From Branchiostoma belcheri (taxonomy: Eukaryota; Chordata; Leptocardii; Amphioxiformes; Branchiostomatidae): a stretch of DNA of 64,000 bases. The position numbers were made by a program, and so were the translations under genes. Location of the stretch: contig NW_017803843.1 in NCBI RefSeq assembly GCF_001625305.1, forward strand, positions 966,264 to 1,030,263, in the 5' to 3' direction. The notes under the pieces were generated by a model. It made no database searches. It saw only the letters and a list, made by a program, of their open reading frames with translations, and was not told where the DNA came from. Shown one piece after another: positions 12,270 to 23,500 of this stretch. Position 1 is the first letter of the stretch. The number at the start of each line of letters is the position of its first letter.

Positions 12270-14271
12270 GAGTTTGGTGGATCCATAACTGGACGTACAG
12301 ATTTGCTATTTCCTAGTACTTTTGTGTACGTGTGTGTATAGGTTGAATTATCAACAAGGCAGCTTGAACGCTTCACAATTGTTCTTGTTTTTGTTTACGC
12401 ATTTTTTAAATCGTAAGATTGTTTGTGTTGTGAACATGATAAGTTCTTCGTGTGGCATATGGCTTTCACTCACTGCGGATGCGCCTCCTATGAGGTATTT
12501 TTTGTGGAAACAACCTTCTTGGTGGTGATGGAAATGAATCATAAAAACTCCAGAGTTCTCATTTGTCACATTGCTCTTTGACTTTGAATAAAACGTTATT
12601 TCATGGTCATCTGAGGCTTTGAGGATCTTTGCGTTTGTGATCTGCAATCTTCTTTCCTAAATGTAGTTTTACAAGCGATCTATATTGTTTGAGTAATGGC
12701 ACAATGTCAATAATGGGGCACTTACGTTACAGCAATGTGACCTTGTCATGGTCAATTGCCCCCAATAAATACGTATTGAACAAACATTCGTTCACAGTGT
12801 TGCTTGCACGGAATACTGTAAGTCTACAAATTTCCGCGGTATATTTAGATTCGCGGAATTCGCGGGGACCTTTGTACCGCGAATCTATTTCCCCGCGAAT
12901 ATGTTTTGCGTAAGTGTGCCCCCCTCCCCACATGCATTCACGAGCTAGGGCCGATTCACGACGGTATTAAGCGAAACGCTGAAACAACACACGCGATCCA
13001 CAAATCACTGCAAATCAATTTTATTATTAGCAAATGTACGTATGCTGAGTACCAAAATCTTTTAAGTTATACTGATATCAAAAATGATATTATGAGACAC
13101 CGAATCGCGATACTGCGGCACTGGCCGTGTCAAACGTGCACCGCCGGACAAAAATCTTTGCGTGCAGAACGCCGGCCATGCGCGCACGGGCGCTTGAAAA
13201 TTGTGGGCACATCGGGCAAATCTACAAATATTTTGATGAAAAATAGAACTGCTGGTATCTGGAAAATGTTAGTTGATTCTCTTTTGCGCCCTGCTTTGCG
13301 GGCGTTTTTTTTTTCTTCTTGTTTTGCTGGATAGAAACGCTACCGTGGGCCTACAAAACCGAAGGCGACCTTTGCATACTTCCGGGTTCAAAATCTCGCC
13401 GAAAACGGCATAAATTTGCTTAGGAATATATATTTTCCCGAAAGATTCTTACGATTATGCATTTCTTCACTAGATTATCGATGTGTAGTCGTGGAAAATA
13501 GCGTTTTAGCGCTTATTTCCGAACAACGAAAATTGTTTACAAGCGCGTCAGATTGATAGAGCTTTACCACCGGCAGTCTCGCGCGGTGCACGAAACAAAT
13601 TTTTGCGCCGCATTTTTGGAGATAAATGTCGGAACACGAACTTTTATTATTTTAAACATTCACTTTACAAGTTCTTCTTGGAACGGCCAAGGAGAAATCG
13701 CGAATCTAAAAATACCGCGGATTGTCCATTTTCCCGAAACCGCGAACTTTAGGCCCCGCGAATCTAAAGAGACTTACAGTATATAATGATATGAAATTAC
13801 AACTTCAGTAGGTATGCATTCAGACTGGGTACCTTTCCCAACGATTTCATCTTCAGCACGGAACAACCACTTGTAACAAGTGGAAACAAACATTAAAAAG
13901 GACATGGATAATTATTAACAAAATCGGCGGGTTAAACTGACCCGTTACCTTTACAGGGATCGTTCATAAGGTTCTGTAACTATTGAATAAGTCTGTGGAC
14001 AAACGCAGTTTCCTTCAGGAGTCAAATCAGACACAGCGCCTTATAATAATTGTCAGACAAAACTTAGCGTTGAATTGACGAGATTTAGAATTAAGACAAA
14101 AATTATATTTGCCAGTAGATTTCTAGCGTTCCTTTGTGTAGTCAGCCTTCTGAAACGAGCGGAGAGAATTACTTCATCTGTGACGTGCCACGAGGTGGGC
14201 GTGACGCGTCATGACGGTTAGTTTAGCCTTGTAGCTATAGCCAGGATTATTTTCAGCTGAGCGGAGACACA
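12270..14271. other. Spacer between GH1 paralogues B and C
   Basis: This contains the paralogue B 3' UTR (poly(A) 12587-12592), a 964-bp inverted-repeat element at 12816-13779, and about 490 bases upstream of paralogue C. The open frames inside the element (for example 12906-13334) are unrecognised and lack support. Confidence 0.6.
12816..13779. mobile_element. Non-autonomous DNA element, TA target duplication
   Basis: The ends read CTGTAAGTCT and AGACTTACAG, a perfect 10-bp inverted repeat flanked on both sides by TA. Inside each end are several copies of CGCGAATCTA-type motifs in opposite orientations, so each end is itself highly foldable. The interior is CpG-rich compared with its surroundings. 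A TA duplication is typical of Tc1/mariner-like and related transposases. No transposase-like frame is visible, so it is probably mobilised in trans or dead. Confidence 0.7.
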
Positions 14272-16820
14272 ATGTTGGCTACCATACTGACCCTGCTTAC
14301 CGCGTCTTTTCTAACGGGACCAGTGTGCGGTGCTGAGTACGACTACGGTGCGTACGACCCGACCAGGGACACATTCAGGACTGGGCGGTTTCCGGACGGG
14401 TTTTTTTGGAGCACGGCCACGGCGTCTTACCAGATCGAGGGTGCCTGGAACGTCAGCGGCAAAGGCGAGTCCATCTGGGACAGGTTCTCCCACACACCCG
14501 GTAAGGTGCAGCGAGGAGACACCGGAGACGTGGCCTGTGACAGCTACAACAAGTACCGAGAAGACGTGCAGCTCATGAAGGACTTGGGCCTACGATTCTA
14601 CCGCTTTTCTCTTTCGTGGACCCGTATCTTTCCCGATGGCACCTCAGCTAGCGGCCCCAACCAAGCTGGAGTCGACTACTACAACAACGTCATAAATGAG
14701 CTGATCAGAAACGACATCACCCCGATGGTGACGCTTTACCACTGGGACCTTCCGCAGGCCTTACAGGACAGGTACGGAGGGTGGGTGAGCGAGGAGATCG
14801 TACAACACTTCGAGGACTACGCCACCTTCGCGTTCCAGACGTTCGGTGACCGGGTGAAGTACTGGATCACGTTTAATGAGCCCTGGGTGGTGTGTACTGC
14901 AGGGTACGGGTCTGGGGGCCACGCTCCCGGCATTCAGGACTCGGGCAACTCCACGTACCTCTGCGGACACAACATCATAAAGGTACGATCTGCAGTCTCA
15001 CTACACTACGCAAGACAGGATCAAAGTTAGGGCGACTGGGTATAATTTCATGAAGGGTGGGGTAGGCAAGCGTGTTTGATATTCCTCGTTAAATTCTGCC
15101 TTTCCACTGTACAGCTCAGGTGTAACTAGCCGTCTTGTGTTTTCATGTTTGGGTCGGGGGTGGTTTGATGGGGATGGGGAGGGGCAAACGTACCCTGTCG
15201 TCCTCACCAATCTTTGTGTCTTTAACGTGCATGAAAACAATTTAAAATGTGACTTTCGTCTACAATTATTAGTCCCACGCCAGCGCGTGGCACAGCTACG
15301 ACCAGAACTTCCGCCGTGCCCAGGGAGGACGAGTCAGCATCACGCTCAGCTGCGGCTGGACGGAGCCGTTCGACCCCGACGTGCCGGCCGACGTCGTCGC
15401 CGCCGACCGCGACCTGCAGTTCCAGATGGGCTGGTTTGCCCACCCGATCTACACCTCACAGGGCGACTATCCTCCCGCCATGAAGGAAATTGTGAGTTAG
15501 CCTACATAACGTTATACATCATTCCCTGTGTTCTTATATATGTACGTTTGCTAACAGCGCGGTCGCTTTTGTCGTAGATCGTCGCGTCGTACGATTTTGG
15601 TGCCATACAGACTGCCATAGAGGTCTCAACCAAAATGTGAAAGAACCAGCAAGGGTCTTAACCAAAATGTGAAAGAACAGGCAAGGGTCTTAGAAAGCCT
15701 TTAATATGTAACAAGGTAGCTTAATTTTGCATCACACATGCACGACTACAACCAATTGCAAGAACGCCCTCAGTTTACGGACGACGATCGGACGACGTAG
15801 GTGACAAGGTCCTAAACATACAGGTCTTATCTAGTAACAACTTCGCTGTTGTGGTCTAACAGTACCACACCTTACATAACAGATCCTGCGGAAGAGTCTG
15901 GCGCAGGGGTTCCGGGAGTCCCGTCTGCCGGAGTTCACGGCGGCGGAGATTGACTACATCAGCGGTACCTACGACTTCTTCGGGCTGAACCATTATTCAT
16001 CTGGAATAGTGAAGCACAAGGTCTCAACCGGGCAGGTCAGTGGGAGATGTTTGACTTTTAGCACTTAAAGATACTTTTTAAGGCTCATTGGTCTTGTTTT
16101 TTGGCGACACCTTAGGGACGGAGCCAGCATATGTAGTATTTCGCTTTAGGATGCAAATGTTTCTTCTTCGATAAAACAATCGGTTTTCTCATTCGATAGG
16201 ACCCAAATTTCTGGGGCGACCAGGACCTGGAGTCGACCGTGGCACCAGAGTGGCCCCAGGCGGCTTCCAGCTGGCTCTACTCCGTACCCTGGGGGATCCG
16301 CAGGCTGCTCGGCTACATCAAGGTACATCAAAATCTCTACCATGACTTTACGTGTAGGGAATGTTTTCTTGAAGGAAAAGCCCATTGATGCGTTCATTCA
16401 ATTTTTGTCATGTGCAGTACTACTATTTCCCTATTCCAGTATATTCCCAATAATCAACAAACATGTATCAAGTTGGAGTAAAATGAACTTGTACTTCATG
16501 GCGCCAGGTATCACAAAGTACAACCATTGTTCTACAGCAAAACTACAACGATCCTGACATCTACATCACAGAGAACGGCTGGTCTGAAGAGGAGGCGGAT
16601 CCGCCCATCCTGGAGGACACCGGTCGCCTCTGCTTCTACATGGGGTACATCGACGAAGTTCTGAAAGGTGAGCAGATCTCAGGTGTTACAACAAGCAGTC
16701 TGGTACTATAGAAAGGTTCATCTACGTTTCTTTGTGTCACAGATCGCACTGACATTCCTCCCTCTGCCTTTCAATCATCACAGCTATCGACCTGGACGAA
16801 GTGAAGGTGCGAGCCTACAC

Positions 16821-16853
<33 letters not shown>

Positions 16854-17124
16854 AGAGGGCTACACCGAACGCTTCGGGCTTCACTCCGTAGACTTCACCG
16901 ACCCGAACCGACCCCGAACACCCAAGCGGTCCGCAAGCTTCTACAGGGACGTCATCGCCAACAACGGCTTCCCTGAGGGAGCAGAGGTTACTGAGATGGT
17001 GCGGAGTAGGTGGGAGGGGTGCAGGGGAGGTCCGGCGGGCTGGGCGGCCGCTACCCGCGCCAACATAGGGGTGCTAGTACTCTCGGTCATCGTCAATGCA
17101 ATGTATAACTTTATCAACATGTAG
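14272..17124 (+). CDS. GH1 beta-glucosidase, lactase-like, paralogue C
   Basis: Six exons: 14272-14982, 15273-15491, 15883-16035, 16200-16322, 16538-16667 and 16784-17124, giving 558 residues. The signal peptide is about residues 1-20. The GH1 domain keeps acid/base Glu203 (TFNEPW), nucleophile Glu414 (YITENG) and [13 protein letters not shown]. The C-terminal tail [16 protein letters not shown] plus hydrophobic residues forms a membrane anchor and is almost the same as in A. Exon 2 is more diverged and GC-rich. Exon 3 reads [11 protein letters not shown], where A and B have FFGLNHYT. Poly(A) signal at 17387-17392. It is an active-site-intact, membrane-anchored beta-glycosidase by inference, and closest to A and B by the NEPW and TSASG signatures. 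Confidence 0.94.
15624..15687 (+). repeat. Two-copy 32-bp tandem repeat in intron 2 of paralogue C
   Basis: Two adjacent near-identical units begin TCT(C/T)AACCAAAATGTGAAAG and end in GGCAAGGG or AGCAAGGG. Confidence 0.75.
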
Positions 17125-17961
17125 GAGCGTTATAGCCCCGTGAATGCCTTGTCATTCCTGGCTGTTTGTGTTTATTCATGTCGAGAAACCGTTTTTTTAC
17201 CATTTATTTGATGCTTCCTTGTTGTTCCGCTGGTTTTCAGTTGTTGTTTTTTTACCGCAAGACTTCTATTTTCCACCATGAGACAAAAGAACAGGATTGA
17301 TATGTGGTGTTGCCGCTTCATTTTGTGTGTGAAATACTACGAAGATAATTCGTATTGAGCCTAAGGGACATTTTTGCTTTGAATTCAATAAAACCTATCT
17401 TTAAAAACACCTCTGGCTGACATATCTGTATCGTCAATAATATGAGTGAATCAGTGTTGACCCAGGTTCAACAATCCGTGTACAAATACATACAAACTAC
17501 TTAGTCGTGTTGTTATAAAGGGTTACATGTACGTACTAGCACATCCATTTCCGACGAGATACTACAGTAATACATTCAGAGCAAGTCATATCTATCCGCA
17601 TGCATCTGAAAATTAGATTTTATTTTCTGATGTCTGCAAATAATTATTCTTTAATTAGGCCCCAAAGAGTTTTGTACACAATGAGAGAGGTTATATAACC
17701 CAATCCCAATCAACTTCTAAGTTGATGAACCGCGATGAACAAATTAAAAATGTCTTGCCTGTCAAAGCCTGGCGTTCTCCGGTTTAGCTCTCACCAATCA
17801 TTAATCGCCCTACAAATGATTGCTGATTGAAGGTCAGTGTACTTTAGTCAAACCTACATGTAACGGCTGCAGCTATTTGTTAACGTCGGGCCGAAGGGCG
17901 GTTGTTACAAGTGCGCTGTAGATCGGTAATCCGCTGCCTGTTCCGTCCCTGGATTCTCGCC
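17125..17961. other. Spacer between GH1 paralogues C and D
   Basis: This holds the paralogue C 3' UTR with poly(A) signal at 17387-17392, then AT-rich spacer. A TATATAA-like stretch near 17691-17697 lies about 265 bases upstream of the D start. It is too far to be a confident core promoter unless the 5' UTR is long. Confidence 0.5.
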
Positions 17962-20900
17962 ATGTTGCTCCTGCTGACCTTCTCTGTGCTGTTGGGTACG
18001 GCGTGTTCTGTCGTGTACGACTATGGCGCGCACGACCCAGCCAGGGACGCCTTCCTCCCCGGCCGCTTCCCGGACGGCTTCAGCTTCAGCACGGCCACCG
18101 CCGCCTACCAGATCGAGGGCGGCTGGAACGCCAGCGGTAAAGGTGAGTCCATATGGGACAGGTTCTCCCACACACCTGGTAAGGTAGACCGCGGGGACAC
18201 CGGAGACGTGGCCTGTGACAGCTACAACAAGTACCGAGAAGACGTGCAGCTCATGAAGAGCATGGGACTACGAGACTACCGTTTGTCTCTGTCATGGCCG
18301 CGAATCTTTCCCGACGGTACCCTAGCGAGCGGCGTCAATCAAGACGGAGTCGACTACTACAATAATGTCATAAATGAGCTGATCGCAAACGGCATCACCC
18401 CGATGGTGACGCTTTACCACTGGGACCTTCCGCAGGTCTTACAGGACAGGTACGGGGGATGGGTGAACGAAAGTCTGGTGGAACACTTCAACGACTTTGC
18501 GACCTTCGCGTTCCAGGCGTTCGGGGACAGGGTGAAGTACTGGATCACGTTTAACGAGCCGAAGCCGGTGTGTAACAAGGGGTACGAGACGGGGACGCGC
18601 GCTCCAGGTGTCCGGGACCTGACCTTACTGTCTGCCTACAGGTGTGGACATACCATCATCAAGGTAAGCAGTACGCAGCATCTATCCGTGTTCTTATACA
18701 TATTCCTAACAGGTTGCGCATGGTGTATAGATGTTTGATAATGCAGTTTTGCCAGTCGTATCGTATCCTTTTTAAAGATTATTCGACGAGGAAAATGCGA
18801 CGACTAGTTGGTCGACCTGAGCAGCTTTAATTTTTCCCCACCAGGCCCATGCGAGGGCGTACCACACATACGACAGAGACTTCAGAATAAGTCAGCGCGG
18901 GATCGTGGGGATCACTCTGAACCTGGACTGGGCGGAGCCTCGTGACCCAGACCTGCCCGCCGACGTCCAGGCCGCGGACCGCTACATGCAGATCTACAGC
19001 GGCTGGTTCGCTCATCCCATCTACGTGGACGGAGACTATCCGCCATTCGTCAAGGAAGGGGTAAGTAATGGGTGGGCAGGCTACTCTCTCTTTGCAGCCA
19101 AGGGCATATTGGGGCGCAATCGCAAGGGTCTGGAGAGGCTGCCATTCGGCACTAACTCAGGTGATCTCAATACGACCCCAGGTTCGGCCATAGGACTGTA
19201 GGTCACAGGGTCTGGGGGGAAAGTCAACCTACGTCGAAAGACAAAGCTGCTTCCTAGCTTCATTTAGCCTCCTTCGCAGTCTTGTTGGGCGTCGGCGTTA
19301 TTTTTTCTCTGAGCGACGCGAGTAATATGCAGCCGCAAGGGACGATTTGCTGCCGAGGGAGTTTTTGCCACGGAGAGAAGGTTTCGCGCTCCAACAAGCC
19401 GTGTTCTTCCAACAGGCCCTAATTACTTCAACCAAACGCAAATTAATTACATAACAAATAGAGATTGGAAAGTGTTCACTTACATAGACACAGGAACGAT
19501 GTTTATCACAAAGCCATTATTTGCTATTTGTACAGTCGTTTAGGTCATGAGGACACTCGGACAGGTTGCTATTTATTCATTTCTGTGGAGATGCCTGCGT
19601 TTTCTGACTGTTCTAGTCAGGAGAGTCTGATTGTATATGCTATCGCCCACACAGTATAACAAAATACACGTAATAAAAGCATTTTGGCAACGCCTTAGGA
19701 GCAGAGGCTTCTTTTTATATGTTCTGACCTTTCCCACAGTTGCAACAAGTTGGCTTGGCAAATCCGGGGGAAGCCGTCCCGGAGTTTTCCGCGGAGGACA
19801 AGACTTACATCGCCGGCACGGCCGACTTCTTCGGCTTGAACCACTACAAAACCCGGATAGTCACAAGCAGAGACATCGTCGTCGGCACAGCAGTAAGTGT
19901 TGACGTTGATAATCCGCCCATCCAATTGTAACAGGGCTAATGTGGGCATGACATTTTCATCTGTGTTGGTCGAAAACTCTTTGTCTAACACCAAACCACT
20001 TGCCAACGTAGCTTCGATCTTCCTCATGTTTGACTGACCCACTACGTATGACACGTGACCTTTCAGAAATCACACTGCATTGCTCTGAACTGCTAGATGC
20101 TTTTTATTAACATGCAACTTTCTCTGCAATTAGGGCCAGACTTTTCGGGACACCATAGAAGCGACCGTAGCACCGGAGTGGCCGCAGTCTGCGTCTAGCT
20201 GGCTGTACGTGGTGCCCTGGGGGCTCCGCAGGCTGCTGAAGCATATCAAGGTACAGGACTTCTCTTACAACGTTCTTATCTATTGCCAGTAAAGACACAT
20301 TTGGACTTGAAAGAAAACATTATAAAGATAATACCGGCCTTGATTAAACTATGTCCTATTTGTCCATCTGTGCATGCATAATGAAGCCTGCTGTCAGCCA
20401 AACAGAAACAACTTGCCCAAAAGGAAGCATGTACGTATTGGAAATGGTGTCGGCACACCTGCCAGCAAACAGATCCTGTGACAATGAAATAGACAATACA
20501 AATGAAACTTTATTGCATGTTCATTCCCCGGAGGGATAAATGCATGGATGTACAATGTACTAGAGAGTACTAAAACAATAGTAATATAAAAGGCTAACAT
20601 TAGGTCTAAGGTATATAATGCTAAAAATAAGATAAAAAGAAATATAAATATAAGTGGTATTGATCTAAGTTCTAATGGCTTCTTCTCTCTTTTTGAAACA
20701 TTTTGAAATATACTTACATACTTCATTGATGACGTCTATATTTGTACATGATATAATATATTTAAAAGTGTCTTCCTTTGATAATGTTTTACATTTTTTG
20801 TCGAGCTTAATTGAACTGAACAGTGATTTACGAATACAATAGAAATAGAACGTAAATGCGTCGATGTCTTTTCAGCAAGCCTACGGTGACCCTGACGTGT

Positions 20901-21557
20901 ACATCACGGAGAACGGCCGGTCGGACCCGGACGTCCAGCCGCCCATCCTGGAGGACACCGACCGGGTCTGCTACTACGCGACGTACATCGACGAGGTTCT
21001 AAAGGGTAAGCAGCTGCACACGTGAAATCCTATAGCTAAGCCTGTAGTAGGCAGGGAATAATAGCTGCCATTGCATCATATTGCCGTCTTCTTTTTCCTT
21101 CAATTCAGCTCTAAAAGGCATAGGAACTGACCTCTACTTGGTATGTGAAAACAAGTAGTTTTTGTTGCCAAGAAAGCCATCCTATCACCATTTTAACGCC
21201 GTTGTTGTTACGTTTTTAGCTATAAAAGAAGACGACGTCAAGGTGAAGTCGTACACCGCCTGGTCCTTCATGGACAACTTCGAGTGGGACAAGGGCTACA
21301 CCGAGCGGTTCGGGCTCATCTACGTCGACTTCACCGACCCCAACCGACCCCGAACACCGAAGAGGTCCGCAAGTTTCTACACCGACATTATCGCCAACAA
21401 CGGCTTCCCTGAGGGAGCAGAGGTCACCATGATGGTTCAGGACATGTGGGGGAAGTGTCGAGGCTCGTCGGGATCAGCCGGACTCCGTGTTAACAATGGA
21501 TTTTTAGCTCTTTTTATCACGATTACCGTCATGTGTACCTTCTTAAAATGGAACTAA
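17962..21557 (+). CDS. GH1 beta-glucosidase, lactase-like, paralogue D
   Basis: Six exons: 17962-18663, 18845-19060, 19740-19892, 20134-20250, 20876-21005 and 21220-21557, giving 551 residues. The ATG at 17962 gives a clean signal peptide ([16 protein letters not shown]); the longer frame upstream has no ATG. Acid/base Glu199 sits in TFNEPK, nucleophile Glu408 in YITENG, and the barrel strand reads [13 protein letters not shown]. The C-terminal hydrophobic tail ends [10 protein letters not shown] and is a likely anchor. With E and F it shares [14 protein letters not shown] and K after NEP. A-C have [14 protein letters not shown] (A reads LAWTRIF) and W after NEP. This marks a second subgroup in the array, with a changed residue beside the acid/base. 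Poly(A) signal at 21724-21729. Confidence 0.93.
20499..20760 (-). repeat. Dispersed repeat, LINE-tail-like (copy 1)
   Basis: Intron 4 of paralogue D contains a block that starts near CTTTATTGCATGTTCATTCC and ends with TTCTCTCTTTTTGAAACATT plus flanking bases. A related block occurs at 57866-58110. Read on the minus strand, the first part ends in GCAATAAAG, like a retroelement 3' end with a poly(A) signal. Family assignment is a guess. Confidence 0.5.
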
Positions 21558-22030
21558 TGTCGTTCATTTACCGCTTCAACAAGTGAAATGGACAACTAAT
21601 ATTGCAGCGTATGAACGAGTACGGAGTAGCAAATTGTTCTAAAGTTATGTACTCAACAATGGTCGTGAGCTCGTGACACGTGTATTGAATGTTCTTGCAA
21701 TTAGCCCTTGGGCATGAATTTACAATAAACTTTCATTTATTGATTTTAAGTGCATGTCCTAATGTTGAAATTGTTCGAAATAAATATCTCGCTACTGAAA
21801 TGGATTGATAATTGACAGAGCGGAGGTCTTACGATGAATAGCATATTGTTAAGTATAGGCCGGTTAGGATTAGGCCACATATAAGAAGCCTAATACTAAT
21901 AGCCTAATAAAAGCTTCAGGGTTCTTAACCATAACAGACTTCCATCTCAAAGCTTCCATCTCACTCAAACACACCCTCGAAAAAAGCAACACGCCGAAAG
22001 GTCGACGACCCATCCTAAGGCTACTTAGTA
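21558..22030. other. 3' flank of paralogue D
   Basis: Probable 3' UTR to the poly(A) signal at 21724-21729, then spacer with short direct repeats (CCTAATA, TTCCATCTCA) up to the mariner insertion. No gene is seen. Confidence 0.5.
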
Positions 22031-23299
22031 CGAGGGGTGTTCAAAAAGTTCTCGGCCTCACCTAGAAAATAAAGGTCAAACTCCTATTCTTTGGTATAGC
22101 TGTATACTATGACGTCTTACATCACTGCGCACAAAAATTCAAATTTTTGTATTCATTAATGAGCACGTGACGCCCCGTGAAAATGGGGTGGGTGAGGGCA
22201 AATCACAAAATGGCCGCAAAAGAAGCGTGTGCTGTGATCAAGTGTATCGATAAAAAAGAAAGTCTCCTAAGGACATCCATGAAGACATGGTCAAGACACT
22301 TGGTGATGACTCCCCTTCTTATTTAAATATAAAGAACGGGGTTACTAGCTACAATCGCGGCAAGGAGAGCACAAAAGATAAACATAGGTCAGGATGCCAC
22401 AAATCAGCACCACGGACAATCCAGTTGAGGCCATCCATCACATGATAGTAAATGACAGATGTGAGACTGTCCAACATGTAGCAGGTTCTTTGGCCTGTGT
22501 TATGACTCAGTTCACAATATTTTGTCGAACATCCTGGGGATGAACAAACTGTCTGCATGGTGGGTGCCTCGAATGTTTTTTGAACATCAAAACTTAAACA
22601 GGCTTGACATTTCAAGGAACGAATTCAGTCCAATTCATTCAGTTTCCTCAAAACATTTGTCACTCAAGATGAGCTGGGTTCACCACTTTCACCCCGAATC
22701 AAAACAACAGAGCAAACAATGGATGAAGAATTTTTCCCGCCCCCCAAAGAAGTTTTAGCGAGTTTCGTCCGTTGACAGGGTTTTTGCCTCTGTTTTCTGG
22801 GACAGTAAGGAAGTAATCATGATTGACTACATGCGAAGGGGTTAAAGCATCAATGGGGAGTACTATAAAACAGAATTACGACATTTGAGGGCAACGATCA
22901 AAGAGAAAAGGAGAGGAAAGCTCCGAGCTGGCGTAATGAAAATGCACCTGTCCACACAACACAGGGGTCAGCGACAGCAGCAAACGAATTTCGGTTTGCA
23001 GTCTAACCCCACCCTTCCAATTCACCTGACCTAGCACCCTCGGACTTCTACCTGTTTCCTAAACTCAAGTTCCACTTACGTGGTCAACGTTTTGATGGTA
23101 ATGATGACGTCATCTATGCGGTATAGGCCTATCTGGGGGTCCAGATGCAACCTTCTTCCACAAGGGGAAAATAAAGCTGGAACATCACTGGACCAAGTGC
23201 ATTGCAGTTAGAGAGGACTATATTATAAAATAGTTTAAGAAAAATTTTACTGCCCTGACGTTTTCTAGGTGAGGCCGAGAACTTTTTGAACACCCCTCG
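22031..23299 (+). mobile_element. Mariner-family transposon, decayed transposase
   Basis: The element is 1269 bp and flanked by TA on both sides (22029-22030 and 23300-23301). It has perfect 39-bp terminal inverted repeats at 22031-22069 and 23261-23299, starting CGAGGGGTGTTCAAAAAG. Conceptual fragments on the plus strand match mariner transposase: an N-terminal helix-turn-helix part near 22209-22400, the LGMNKLSAWWVPRMF-like segment near 22530, WVHHFHPESKQQSKQW near 22677, VFWDSKEVIMIDY near 22791, and a C-terminal KLEHHWTKCIAV-like part near 23175. Several stops and frameshifts break the frame, so it encodes no transposase. Mariner moves by cut-and-paste into TA dinucleotides. It sits in the spacer between D and E. 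Confidence 0.92.
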
Positions 23300-23416
23300 T
23301 AATTATTAACCTAATCAATAACCACTTTATTTGATAACTAGTCGTGTTCTCAAAGAAAACGTAGCTCAGAGGTCAGAGTTCCCTAACGACTAGACGGGAC
23401 GTTCGGTGTGTTAACG

Positions 23417-23423
23417 TATATAA
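23417..23423 (+). promoter_or_regulatory. Putative TATA box of GH1 paralogue E
   Basis: TATATAA lies 78 bases upstream of the paralogue E start codon, inside an inverted repeat TTAACG/CGTTAA. The spacing allows a transcription start near 23445-23455 with a short 5' UTR. No experimental support is available. Confidence 0.5.
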
Positions 23424-23500
23424 CGTTAAATCGAAGCCCACAGCCTGTCGGAGTTTTTTGAGCTTGCAGGAGCTTAATTTTTTGTAATAGCAGGTTCAAA

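Noticed and set aside
12906..13334. 142-codon open frame between B and C
   Set aside because: It lies inside the inverted-repeat element, has no recognisable domain and crosses CpG-rich repeat motifs.
17902..17961. Upstream extension of paralogue D
   Set aside because: The extended frame begins with TTG, not ATG, and would bury the signal peptide behind basic residues.
22522..22758. Mariner transposase fragment as a working gene
   Set aside because: The frame covers only part of the transposase and is broken on both sides by stops and shifts.
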